From contig DXGV01000015.1 in assembly GCA_019113745.1 (NCBI GenBank), positions 1 through 47,005 of the forward strand: 47,005 bases of DNA. The letters are read 5' to 3'. A program made the position numbers and the translations under genes. Position 1 is the stretch's first letter, and each line of letters opens with the position of its first letter. This DNA is from Candidatus Blautia intestinavium (GTDB lineage Bacteria; Bacillota; Clostridia; Lachnospirales; Lachnospiraceae). A model generated the notes under the pieces. That model searched no databases. It saw only the letters and a list, made by a program, of their open reading frames with translations, and was not told the origin of the DNA. Shown here one piece after another: positions 13,645 to 22,354 of this stretch.

Positions 13645-15735
13645 TCAATCTTCCCCATCGCTCTCTTTTGCGGCTCTCGCTTCGATCTCTTTTTTCTGGA
13701 TCTCTGCCGGAGCCTGCTCATAACGGGCAAATTCATAGGAGAAATCTCCGCTTCCGCCTGTCATGGAACGAAGATCAGTGGAGTATCCGTAAATTTCAAG
13801 CTGCGGCACGTCCGCTTCGATCACTGTATTTCCATCGTGATCCGGATTCATACCAAGGACACGGCCGCGGCGTTTATTCAGATCTCCCATAACATCGCCG
13901 GTAAATTTATCCGGTACTGTGACCTTCATGCTTACGATAGGCTCAAGAAGAACCGGGGAAGCATCCATAAATCCCTTCTTGAAGGCGAGGATCGTTGCCA
14001 TCTTGAACGCCATTTCAGATGAGTCTACCGGATGATAGGAGCCGTCGTAAAGCGTCGCTTTTACGCCTACTACCGGATAGGAAGCAAGGGGCCCCTTCTG
14101 AACGCACTCCTGAAGTCCCTTTTCCACTGCCGGGAAATAGTTCTTGGGAACGGCGCCGCCTACGACTACCTGCTCAAATACATAAGGCGTTTCCAAATCT
14201 CCGGAAGGCTCAAAGCGCATCTTTACATGTCCGTACTGTCCATGTCCTCCAGACTGTTTCTTATGCTTTCCTTCCACATCAGAATTCTTGCGGATTGTTT
14301 CACGGAAGGGAACCTTTGGTTTTGAAAGCTCTATATCTACTTTATAGCGTTCTTTCAGCTTGCTTACAACAATATCCAGGTGCTGGTCGCCCATGCCGTA
14401 GAGCAGCGTCTGCCTGTTGGCAGAATCGTTTTCCATGCGCAGCGTCTTGTCTTCGCTTGCCATTTTGGAAAGAGCCTGAGAAATTTTATCCTCATCGCCC
14501 TTTTTCACTGCCTTATATCTCTTACAGGTATACGGCGTGGAGATCACAGCTTTTGGATAGAGGACCGGTGCGTTCTTCGCGGCAAGGCTGTCGCCGGTCT
14601 GCACGCTGTTCAGTTTTGCGATCGCTCCGATATCTCCGGCGTGAAGCTCCGGCACTTCGTAAGGCTTGGAGCCTTCCAGCACATAAAGCTTATTCAGTCT
14701 TTCTTCCTCTCCCTTTTCTACATTCAAAAGAGTATCGTCAGATTTAAGGACTCCTGACGCCACTTTGATAAGGGAATATTTGCCAAGGAACGGATCTACG
14801 ATCGTCTTCCATACATATGCGGATTTTGATTTTGCAAAATCGTAATTTGCCTCAAAAATCTCGTTTGTCTTCTGGGAAATACCGTTGCAGGCGCGCTTGT
14901 CCGGGCTCGGGAAATATCCGCAGATATCGTCCAGAAGGTTGGATACGCCCCTTAAATTCACCGGAGAACCCATGCACACAGGAACAATGCTTCCGTCCTG
15001 TACGTTGGTGGCAAGAGCTGCGGAAACCTCTGTTACAGAGAATTCATCGCCCTCAAAATAGCGGTCCATAAATTCCTCGCTGGTCTCAGCGACGGATTCC
15101 ATCAGGATCTCATGATATTTTTCCAGATATTCGTTCAGATATTCCGGAATATCACATGGTTCCTTTTTGCCCTTGTCGATATATTTTCTTCCGGCCTGTT
15201 TTACGACATTGACATAGCCCACAAATTTGCCGTCTTCACGAATGGGGAAATGGAGCGGAGCGATCTTTTTGCCGTAAAGCTCTGTCAGTTCTTCCACAAC
15301 CTTACGGTAGCTGACGTCATCCACATCCATGTCCGTAACAAAAAACATACGGGGGAGTTTATATTTCTCGCACAGTTTCCACGCCTTCTGAGTTCCTACC
15401 TGAACTCCCGCTTTGCCGGAAACAACGATGATTGCCGCGTCTGCCGCACTGACAGCCTCTTCCACTTCGCCTACAAAGTCAAAATATCCGGGGGTATCCA
15501 GTATATTTACTTTTATCTTATCCCACGGAATCGGAAGCAGTGATGTGGAAATTGAAAAATGTCTCTTAATCTCTTCTTTATCAAAATCGCTGACTGTATT
15601 TCCGTCCTCTACTCTTCCCAGCCGGCTTGTCATTCCGGCCAGATAAGCCATTGCCTCTGCCAAAGTTGTTTTGCCGGATCCGCCGTGACCTAATAGGACT
15701 ACATTTCTGATTCGGTCAGTTCTATAAACGTCCAT
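13645..15735 (-). CDS. Elongation factor G paralogue (EF-G-like, FusA2 type)
   Basis: 696 aa with EF-G layout: GTPase domain, beta-barrel domain II and domains III-V (HGQYGHVKMRFEP and DPDHDGNTVIEADVPQ-type region near the end). The P-loop is GHGGSGKT (16-23), not the GHIDAGKT of canonical EF-G. Switch II reads DTPGYFDF (80-87), with Tyr where translational GTPases have the catalytic His. The guanine motif reads TDMD (134-137), not NKMD. These changes are typical of EF-G-like paralogues and suggest weak or altered GTP hydrolysis. It is a lone gene, not beside rpsL/rpsG/tuf as the true fusA is. Its exact ribosomal role is not established. Start ATG has GGGAGG upstream. Confidence 0.88.
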   Translation of the reverse strand: MDVYRTDRIRNVVLLGHGGSGKTTLAEAMAYLAGMTSRLGRVEDGNTVSDFDKEEIKRHFSISTSLLPIPWDKIKVNILDTPGYFDFVGEVEEAVSAADAAIIVVSGKAGVQVGTQKAWKLCEKYKLPRMFFVTDMDVDDVSYRKVVEELTELYGKKIAPLHFPIREDGKFVGYVNVVKQAGRKYIDKGKKEPCDIPEYLNEYLEKYHEILMESVAETSEEFMDRYFEGDEFSVTEVSAALATNVQDGSIVPVCMGSPVNLRGVSNLLDDICGYFPSPDKRACNGISQKTNEIFEANYDFAKSKSAYVWKTIVDPFLGKYSLIKVASGVLKSDDTLLNVEKGEEERLNKLYVLEGSKPYEVPELHAGDIGAIAKLNSVQTGDSLAAKNAPVLYPKAVISTPYTCKRYKAVKKGDEDKISQALSKMASEDKTLRMENDSANRQTLLYGMGDQHLDIVVSKLKERYKVDIELSKPKVPFRETIRKNSDVEGKHKKQSGGHGQYGHVKMRFEPSGDLETPYVFEQVVVGGAVPKNYFPAVEKGLQECVQKGPLASYPVVGVKATLYDGSYHPVDSSEMAFKMATILAFKKGFMDASPVLLEPIVSMKVTVPDKFTGDVMGDLNKRRGRVLGMNPDHDGNTVIEADVPQLEIYGYSTDLRSMTGGSGDFSYEFARYEQAPAEIQKKEIEARAAKESDGED

Positions 15736-15769
15736 ATGTAATACCTCCCTGTTTGTCTAATATGTTCAT

Positions 15770-15798
15770 ATTTTACTAAAAAACTATGTGTTTTTCAA
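15770..15798 (-). promoter_or_regulatory. Probable promoter of the EF-G-like gene
   Basis: Minus-strand TTGAAA (15793-15798) and TAAAAT (15770-15775) with exactly 17 bp between, about 35 bp upstream of the start codon. Confidence 0.65.
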
Positions 15799-15857
15799 GT
15801 ATTTTATATAATTTTAACAACTTTTTTTCAAAAAATCCTGTATAATTTCCCCAGTAT

Positions 15858-15886
15858 TTGACTTTTTATCCTGTATATTTTAAAAT
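15858..15886 (+). promoter_or_regulatory. Probable promoter of tyrA-aroA
   Basis: TTGACT (15858-15863) and TAAAAT (15881-15886), spaced 17 bp, about 60 bp upstream of the chosen tyrA start. Confidence 0.65.
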
Positions 15887-15945
15887 AGCTAGAGAGATTC
15901 CTGCGATGCTTTGATCTGCGCAGGTGGGAAAGGATGCTTATACAT

Positions 15946-17037
15946 ATGAAAACCATTGGTTTTATCGGGCTTGGACTGATCGGAGGATCTATTGCGAAGG
16001 CAATACGTAAGTTTCATCTGGATTATAATATCCTTGCCTATGCAAAACATAAAGAAACTCTGGCCGCCGCCCTTCAGTGCGGGGCTATTGACGGAGTACT
16101 GGACGCAGAAGACGACCGCTACCGCCTGTGCGATTACATTTTTCTCTGCGCTCCTGTGGAATATAATATAGAATATCTGAAATACCTGAAAAATGTGATC
16201 TCAGACGCCTGCATTATTACAGACGCAGGAAGTGTAAAAGGTCCCATACACCAGGCTGTAGAAGAACTGGGAATGGATCACTGTTTCATCGGCGGACATC
16301 CCATGGCAGGCTCGGAGCGTTCCGGTTTTGCCAATTCTACGGATCACCTTCTGGAAAACGCATATTATATTCTTACGCCAGGAGGAGAAGTTTCGCTGGA
16401 AAAGCTTACGGAATTTTCGGAGCTGATCGACTCTCTCGGGGCGATTCCTATGGTGCTTACCGCGGAGGAGCATGACTTTATTACTGCCGGGGTCAGTCAT
16501 CTGCCTCATATCATAGCCTCCTCCCTTGTCAATCTGGTAAACGCCCTGGACAATGACGCCGAATATATGAAGACCATTGCCGCGGGAGGTTTCCGGGATA
16601 TTACCCGGATCGCCTCCTCTTCTCCTGTGATGTGGCAGCAGATCTGTTTGGAAAACAGCAAAAATATTTCTTCCGTACTGGATGAATATATCCGTATGCT
16701 CATTCAGATACGCTGCTCCATCGACAATCACGAGGCGGACAATATTTATCAGATGTTTGCCAGCTCCAGAGATTACAGAGACTCTATCGACGTTACCTCC
16801 AGCGGCCTGATCACCAGGGCGTATGTGCTTTATCTGGACATTGTGGATGAAGCCGGGGGGATCGCCACTATCGCTACTATTCTGGCTATGGATAATATCA
16901 GCATCAAAAATATCGGTATTATCCATAACAGGGAGTTTGAGCAGGGCGTGCTGAAAATCGAATTCTATGAGGAAGACGCGATGAACAGAGGAGCCGCTCT
17001 CCTTCGAAAAAGAAATTACATTATATATGAACGGTAG
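15946..17037 (+). CDS. tyrA: Prephenate dehydrogenase with C-terminal ACT domain
   Basis: 363 aa from ATG at 15946. The upstream in-frame ATG at 15934 abuts the GGGAAAGG ribosome site with no spacing, so the second start is preferred. The Rossmann motif GFIGLGLIGGSIAKA binds NAD(P), and HPMAGSERSGF (about 119-129) contains active-site residues that bind prephenate. Prephenate is oxidatively decarboxylated to 4-hydroxyphenylpyruvate in tyrosine synthesis. The C-terminal 70 residues (VDEAGGIATIATILAMDNIS and onward) form an ACT domain, consistent with tyrosine feedback. aroA follows after 10 bp, so the two share a transcript. Confidence 0.94.
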   Translation: MKTIGFIGLGLIGGSIAKAIRKFHLDYNILAYAKHKETLAAALQCGAIDGVLDAEDDRYRLCDYIFLCAPVEYNIEYLKYLKNVISDACIITDAGSVKGPIHQAVEELGMDHCFIGGHPMAGSERSGFANSTDHLLENAYYILTPGGEVSLEKLTEFSELIDSLGAIPMVLTAEEHDFITAGVSHLPHIIASSLVNLVNALDNDAEYMKTIAAGGFRDITRIASSSPVMWQQICLENSKNISSVLDEYIRMLIQIRCSIDNHEADNIYQMFASSRDYRDSIDVTSSGLITRAYVLYLDIVDEAGGIATIATILAMDNISIKNIGIIHNREFEQGVLKIEFYEEDAMNRGAALLRKRNYIIYER

Positions 17038-17047
17038 GTAAAGACTT

Positions 17048-18319
17048 ATGGAAATAAAAAAGCAGCAAAGTTTAAAGGGTGTTCTTTCTGTCCCCGGCGA
17101 TAAATCTATTTCTCACAGGGCAGTTATGTTCGGCGCTCTTGCCAGGGGAACCACCCGTGTGTCTCATTTTCTGGAGGGAGCGGACTGTCTTTCCACAATC
17201 TCCTGCTTCCGTAAGATGGGGATTGACATAGAAAAAGACGGAGAAGAGCTGTTGATCCACGGGCGCGGTCTGCGGGGGCTGAATTCCCCCAGAGAAATTC
17301 TCAATGCAGGAAACAGCGGCACTACCACGCGCCTTATTTCCGGTATTCTGGCCGGACAGAAATTTATCTCGGAACTGGACGGAGACGCTTCTCTCCGAAG
17401 CCGTCCCATGAAGCGGATCATGGATCCCCTGACTGCCATGGGGGCGGATATAAGAAGCCTGATGGACAACGGATGTATGCCTCTTCGTATTGCAGGCCGT
17501 CCTCTTCACGCTGTCCATTATAATTCTCCGGTGGCTTCCGCCCAGGTAAAATCCTGCGTACTTCTTGCGGGCATGTACGCGGACGGTGTTACCAGTGTTA
17601 CGGAACCGTTTCTTTCCAGAAATCACACAGAGATCATGCTGAATTATTTTGGGGCGAAGGTAACGTCTCAGGGCACTACTGCGTCAATCCTGCCGGAGCC
17701 GGAACTTTCCGCCCGGGAAGTCTGCGTGCCCGGAGATATCTCCTCTGCGGCCTTCTTTATCGCCGCAGGTCTTCTCACCCCCAACAGCGAGATTCTTTTG
17801 AAGAATGTGGGGATCAATCCCACAAGAGCCGGTATTTTAAAAATCTGCCGCCAGATGGGAGCGGATATTACGCTTCTGAACGAAAAACATCAGGGCGAAC
17901 CGACGGCTGATATTCTTGTCCGTACAAGCAGTCTGAAAGGTACTGTCATCGAGGGGGCCGATATTCCCACTCTCATTGACGAAATTCCCGTTCTGGCTGT
18001 AATGGCCGCTTTTGCAGACGGTACTACTGTTATCCGCGACGCGCAGGAACTGAAGGTAAAAGAATCAGACCGTATTGCGGTTATGGTAGAAAATCTGAAG
18101 CGGATGGGAGCCGACATTGAAGGAACCGACGACGGAATGATAATCCGCGGCGGGAAACCGCTTCACGGAGCCGTTATCGATCCTCACATGGATCACAGAG
18201 TAGCGATGTCCTTCGCCGTAGCCGGAACTGTCTGTCAGGGTTCCATGGAGATCACAGACGGGGACTGTGTAAAAATTTCCTATCCGGGCTTTTATGAAGA
18301 TCTTTACCGTCTTGGCTGA
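17048..18319 (+). CDS. aroA: 3-phosphoshikimate 1-carboxyvinyltransferase (EPSP synthase)
   Basis: 423 aa, normal length. It joins phosphoenolpyruvate and shikimate 3-phosphate in the shikimate pathway. PGDKSISHR (16-24) contributes the substrate-binding Lys and Arg; LNAGNSGTTTRL near 90 binds phosphoenolpyruvate; LRSRPMKRI, PGDISSAAFF and the DEIPVLAVMAAF segment with the catalytic Asp-Glu are present, and DHRVAMSF is near the end. The wording of the GNSGTT and DKSISHR motifs resembles the Gram-positive branch more than the enterobacterial one. The ribosome site is weak, which fits translational coupling to tyrA. The next gene starts about 130 bp downstream behind its own AAAGGAGG site. Confidence 0.95.
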   Translation: MEIKKQQSLKGVLSVPGDKSISHRAVMFGALARGTTRVSHFLEGADCLSTISCFRKMGIDIEKDGEELLIHGRGLRGLNSPREILNAGNSGTTTRLISGILAGQKFISELDGDASLRSRPMKRIMDPLTAMGADIRSLMDNGCMPLRIAGRPLHAVHYNSPVASAQVKSCVLLAGMYADGVTSVTEPFLSRNHTEIMLNYFGAKVTSQGTTASILPEPELSAREVCVPGDISSAAFFIAAGLLTPNSEILLKNVGINPTRAGILKICRQMGADITLLNEKHQGEPTADILVRTSSLKGTVIEGADIPTLIDEIPVLAVMAAFADGTTVIRDAQELKVKESDRIAVMVENLKRMGADIEGTDDGMIIRGGKPLHGAVIDPHMDHRVAMSFAVAGTVCQGSMEITDGDCVKISYPGFYEDLYRLG

Positions 18320-18447
18320 TTTCCGGGAACAGACCTGGATCCCTGTGATTTAAAATCGCTGCATAAATCTCCGATTACAGGAAATCTTAAATTGTAGATC
18401 ACCGCCTGAACAGGAGCGGAAAATTCATATTACAAAGGAGGCATCTT

Positions 18448-19437
18448 ATGAAAATTCTATTCTACGGAACCAAAGATTACGACCAGCGTTTTTTTGATAA
18501 GCTGGCCCCGGAATATCCGGGAATCTCTATCAAATTTATTGAGGCGAATATTCACGAAGAGACGGCTTCCCTCGCGGGAGGATACGACGGCATATGCGCC
18601 TTCGTAAACGCCGACCTTGGCACAGAAGTAATTGAAGAGCTTCACAGACAGGGCGTAAAGGTTATCCTTATGAGATGCGCGGGTTACAATAACGTGGATC
18701 TGAAAACCGCTGCCAAATACGGGATCAGGGTTCTCCGTGTTCCCGGATACTCCCCCGAGGCGGTTGCGGAGCACGCCATGGCCCTTGTTCTCACCGCCAA
18801 CCGGCATACGCACAAAGCGTATATCAAATGCCGGGAAAACAATTTTGCCCTGAACGGTCTTATGGGCGTAAATCTTTATCAGAAAACAGCCGGAATCGTA
18901 GGAACAGGAAAGATCGGCCTCGCTATGGCGAGGATCTGCCGGGGCTTCGGCATGAAAGTGATCGCCTATGATCTCTATCCCAATAAAGAACTTGATTTTC
19001 TGGAATATGTGTCTCTCGACGAGCTTTTCCAGAGAAGCGACCTGATCAGTCTCCACTGCCCTCTTACTGAGGAAACCCACCATCTTATCAACGAGGAATC
19101 CATTGCCAGAATGAAGGACGGCGTGATACTGGTCAACACCTCCAGAGGCGGTCTGATCAAAACAGACGACCTGATCGCCGGGATCCGCGATCACAAGTTC
19201 TTCGCAGTGGGTCTCGACGTATACGAAGAAGAAACTGATTTTGTCTACGAAGATATGTCAGAACGTATTCTTCAGAGCTCCACGATCCAGAGACTCCTCT
19301 CCTTCCCCAACGTGGCAATGACTTCCCATCAGGGATTTTTCACAGAGGAGGCTCTGACAAATATTGCGGAGACAACTCTTCAGAATGCAGTTGCCTTTCG
19401 TGATGGAAAAGAATTAAAGAACGAAGTCCGCGGCTGA
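18448..19437 (+). CDS. D-2-hydroxyacid dehydrogenase, probably D-lactate dehydrogenase
   Basis: 329 aa NAD-dependent enzyme of the D-isomer 2-hydroxyacid dehydrogenase family. The N-terminal [17 protein letters not shown] and the overall length match fermentative LdhA-type enzymes that reduce pyruvate to D-lactate. The Rossmann motif [20 protein letters not shown] lies near 150. Catalytic Arg is in NTSRGGLI, Glu in DVYEEETDF and His in [12 protein letters not shown], in the usual order. AAAGGAGG precedes the ATG. Its last 24 bases overlap the end of nfo on the other strand. Related 2-hydroxyisocaproate enzymes cannot be excluded. Confidence 0.88.
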   Translation: MKILFYGTKDYDQRFFDKLAPEYPGISIKFIEANIHEETASLAGGYDGICAFVNADLGTEVIEELHRQGVKVILMRCAGYNNVDLKTAAKYGIRVLRVPGYSPEAVAEHAMALVLTANRHTHKAYIKCRENNFALNGLMGVNLYQKTAGIVGTGKIGLAMARICRGFGMKVIAYDLYPNKELDFLEYVSLDELFQRSDLISLHCPLTEETHHLINEESIARMKDGVILVNTSRGGLIKTDDLIAGIRDHKFFAVGLDVYEEETDFVYEDMSERILQSSTIQRLLSFPNVAMTSHQGFFTEEALTNIAETTLQNAVAFRDGKELKNEVRG

Positions 19438-20256
19438 TTCCCGCAGAAGCCGGATTTCTCTTGTCCACCCTTCATCGTCATTAGGGGTTTCCAGAATAAA
19501 CGGAAGCCCCTGAAGGGCCGGATGGCAGACGACTCTTACAAGGGCGTCCAGTCCGATCTGTCCTTCTCCTATCTTTGCATGGCGGTCCTTGTGGCTTCCC
19601 AGTCCGTTCATACTGTCGTTTAAATGTACAGCCTTTAATTTCTCAAGTCCGATAATCCTGTCGAATTCCTCTAATACCCCGTCAAGATCGTGAACAATAT
19701 CATACCCGCCGTCCCATACATGACAGGTATCCAGGCAGACCCCCATTTTTTCTTTTTTATCTACAAGCGCAAGGATCTCCTGGATTTCCTGGAAGTTTCT
19801 TCCTACCTCGGAGCCTTTTCCAGCCATAGTTTCCAACAGCACAGTGGTGGTCTGCCCGTCTGTCAGCACTTCATTCAGAATCTCCGCGATCTTATGGATC
19901 CCGATTTCCGCTCCCTGGCCCACATGGCTTCCTGGATGAAAATTATAGTAATTCCCCGGTGTATATTCCATCCTTTTCAGGTCGTCGGCCATGGTTTCTC
20001 TTGCAAAATCGCGAAGGTTTTCCTTCGCCGCGCAGGCATTCAGCGTATAAGGCGCGTGAGCTACGATTTTCCCAAAATGATTTTCCTTTGCAAGAGCAAG
20101 AAATTTTTCTATATCCGTCTCATTAATTTCTTTCGCCTTTCCTCCTCGAGGATTCCGGGTAAAAAAGGCAAAGGTGTTTCCGCCGTTTGCGATCATCTGA
20201 CGGGCCATTTTTTCATATCCTTTTGAGGATGTAGTATGATTTCCGATATATAGCAT
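19414..20256 (-). CDS. nfo: Deoxyribonuclease IV (endonuclease IV)
   Basis: 280 aa TIM-barrel AP endonuclease of base-excision repair that cuts 5' to abasic sites. Zinc ligands appear in the expected order: HAPYTLN (about 71), NFHPGSHVG (about 108-116), [29 protein letters not shown] and [10 protein letters not shown], ending with LETPNDD. GGAGA precedes the ATG at 20256. It converges on the 2-hydroxyacid dehydrogenase gene with a 24-bp overlap, so no separate terminator space exists. It appears to be a single-gene transcript. Confidence 0.95.
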   Translation of the reverse strand: MLYIGNHTTSSKGYEKMARQMIANGGNTFAFFTRNPRGGKAKEINETDIEKFLALAKENHFGKIVAHAPYTLNACAAKENLRDFARETMADDLKRMEYTPGNYYNFHPGSHVGQGAEIGIHKIAEILNEVLTDGQTTTVLLETMAGKGSEVGRNFQEIQEILALVDKKEKMGVCLDTCHVWDGGYDIVHDLDGVLEEFDRIIGLEKLKAVHLNDSMNGLGSHKDRHAKIGEGQIGLDALVRVVCHPALQGLPFILETPNDDEGWTREIRLLRESAADFVL

Positions 20257-20438
20257 ATGATTATCTCCATTTCTCCTTCTGATTTTTCTTTACAGAACCG
20301 GGGCTGTTTCTATTCGTCAAAAATCCGGCACAGCACATTCCCGGCTCTGTTTTGTTATTGTACCAGACATATCCTGATAATTCCAGTCCTGAAATATATC
20401 TGAAAAACTGCCATCGCCGGTATAATTATATTTTCTCA

Positions 20439-20467
20439 TTGACGGGCATCAGAAAAATCCATATACT
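20439..20467 (+). promoter_or_regulatory. Probable promoter of the CapA-like gene
   Basis: TTGACG (20439-20444) and TATACT (20462-20467), spaced 17 bp, about 40 bp upstream of the chosen start at 20509. Confidence 0.6.
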
Positions 20468-20508
20468 GGAATCAGTTGATATCACTTCAAATGAAACAGG
20501 GGAATTTT

Positions 20509-21807
20509 ATGAACGACACACAAAAGAAAAAAAGAAACAATAGATCAAAGAGCGGATCAAAATATAAAACAGGGAAAAACAGCAGGCAGAACCTGTACCG
20601 GAAATCCCGCTATTATCAGAAACAGAGGCAGAAAAGACTCCGTATACTCTTTGGCGGAGCCGTTGTCCTTCTTCTTATCCTGCTGGCGCTTATCGTCCGT
20701 GGCTGCTCTCAAAAAAAACAGGACTTGGCGGAAGTCTCTTCCGACAGCGCCGGGACGGTTTCCACAACCAATGCAGAAAACGAAAAGGGCAGTGATTTCG
20801 AAAAGAAATCCCAGGATACGGACGGAGAATCTGAAGCGGATCCTTCTCTTCCAAAGGAGCCCGTTTCTCTCACCGTCAGCGTTGTAGGCGACTGTACCCT
20901 CGGCACAGATGAAAACTTCGATTACGACACCAGTCTGAACGCCTACTATGAAAGTTACGGAGCGGATTATTTTTTCGCAAATGTAAAAAGTATCTTTTCC
21001 GCAGACGATCTTACGATCGCCAATTTTGAAGGCACCCTTACTGATTCCGAAGCGCGGGAGGATAAACAGTTCGCCTTTAAAGCTCCTGCGGAATTTGCCG
21101 ATATTCTCACTGCCGGAAGCATCGAAGCTGTAAACACGGCCAATAATCACAGCCACGACTACGGAGAACAGAGCTTTTCAGACACAATGGCTGCCCTGGA
21201 CAGCCGCGGGATCGTTCATTTCGGGTATGACGAAACGGCGGTTATGGAAATCAAAGGGGTCAAGGTGGGACTGGTGGGGATTTATGAACTGAACGATCAT
21301 CTTGGCCGTGAGGAACAATTGAAACAGAACATCGCAAAAGTAAAGGAAGACGGCGCCCAGATCATCATCGTGATCTTTCACTGGGGAAATGAAAAAGAGG
21401 AAGTTCCCGACAGTAACCAGACTACTCTTGGACGCCTTGCCATAGATGAGGGAGCAGATCTTGTCTGCGGCCATCATCCTCACGTTCTCCAGGGCATTGA
21501 AGAATACAAAGGAAAAAATATCGTTTACAGTCTGGGGAATTTCTGTTTCGGAGGCAATTCCTACCCCAGCGATATGGATTCCATGATTTTCCAGCAGACC
21601 TTTACAGTTGATCAGAACGGATTGAAAGAGGATAATGTGACGAATATTATCCCCTGCTCCATCTCTTCTGATTACGATTATAATAATTACCAGCCCACTC
21701 CTGCCGAGGGCGAGGAGGCGGACCGTATTTTGCAAAAGATCAATGAGAGAAGCTCCTGGATACCGACTGCCGGAAATACAGGAGAGGGAGATACCGGCTC
21801 TGAATAA
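20509..21807 (+). CDS. CapA/PgsA-family metallophosphatase-like protein, membrane anchored
   Basis: 432 aa from ATG at 20509, six bases after AGGGGA; an earlier in-frame ATG at 20476 lacks a ribosome site and overlaps the promoter region. A very basic N-terminal stretch is followed by one membrane helix (ILFGGAVVLLLILLALIV, about 45-65) and a charged linker. The outer domain is that of CapA, linked in Bacillus to poly-gamma-glutamate capsule synthesis: VVGDCTLGTD, ANFEGTLTD, NTANNHSHDYG, VCGHHPHVLQGIE and YSLGNFCFGGN supply metal-binding Asp, Glu, Asn and His. No capB or capC neighbours are present, so the family name should not be taken as proof of capsule synthesis. Confidence 0.85.
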   Translation: MNDTQKKKRNNRSKSGSKYKTGKNSRQNLYRKSRYYQKQRQKRLRILFGGAVVLLLILLALIVRGCSQKKQDLAEVSSDSAGTVSTTNAENEKGSDFEKKSQDTDGESEADPSLPKEPVSLTVSVVGDCTLGTDENFDYDTSLNAYYESYGADYFFANVKSIFSADDLTIANFEGTLTDSEAREDKQFAFKAPAEFADILTAGSIEAVNTANNHSHDYGEQSFSDTMAALDSRGIVHFGYDETAVMEIKGVKVGLVGIYELNDHLGREEQLKQNIAKVKEDGAQIIIVIFHWGNEKEEVPDSNQTTLGRLAIDEGADLVCGHHPHVLQGIEEYKGKNIVYSLGNFCFGGNSYPSDMDSMIFQQTFTVDQNGLKEDNVTNIIPCSISSDYDYNNYQPTPAEGEEADRILQKINERSSWIPTAGNTGEGDTGSE

Positions 21808-21818
21808 AGCCGGCATCT

Positions 21819-22178
21819 TCAATATACTTCCGCGCCAAATGGCATCAATGCCAGTTTCGCCAGTTTAAAATGCTGAAGACCAAAGGGAATCCCTATAATC
21901 GTCACACACAGGATGCATCCGAATACGGCGTGTTCCAACGCCAGAGGCAGACCGGATACAATCAGCCAGATAATATTTACCAGCATGGAAACCGCCCCGC
22001 CTCCATACCGCACTTCTTTTCCAAAAGGAAAAAAGCTGAGGGAGGCGAATTTGAAGCACTGCATTCCTATGGGGATTCCCACAATAGTAACGCACCAGAG
22101 ACATCCGGCCAGACACCAGCTTAATCCACTGAGCGCGCCTCCGAAAACAAACCATAACAAGTTACCAAGACAACCCAT
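21819..22178 (-). CDS. YccF-type integral membrane protein
   Basis: 119 aa from the ATG at 22178, which has GGAGG seven bases upstream (a start nine codons earlier lacks one). Two copies of the YccF unit are clear: VGIPIGMQCFKFASLSFFPFGKEV and GIPFGLQHFKLAKLALMPFGAEV, each after hydrophobic helices. The function of the family is not known to me. It converges on the CapA-like gene with only an 11-bp gap. Confidence 0.88.
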   Translation of the reverse strand: MGCLGNLLWFVFGGALSGLSWCLAGCLWCVTIVGIPIGMQCFKFASLSFFPFGKEVRYGGGAVSMLVNIIWLIVSGLPLALEHAVFGCILCVTIIGIPFGLQHFKLAKLALMPFGAEVY

Positions 22179-22261
22179 TTTATTTCCTCCATTTCTTTTA
22201 TTCACTGTCCTTTGTTATCTATAACGAAATATCAGCCTGTTTTTTTTCATCTCCCTCCCCT

Positions 22262-22321
22262 AAAGAAAAAGAGTATCCGGGGATCCGGTCTGTCCAGACC
22301 GTTTCCCCTGCGGATACTCTT
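22262..22321 (-). terminator. Strong intrinsic terminator of the secreted-protein gene
   Basis: Long hairpin with outer arms AAGAGTATCCG (22269-22279) and CGGATACTCTT (22311-22321) and inner arms CGGTCTG/CAGACCG (22286-22301). On the minus strand it ends in TTTTTCTTT. It lies about 35 bp past the stop. Confidence 0.85.
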
Positions 22322-22354
22322 AGTTCTTTTACGTCCAAATTACTCTTTCAGCAT

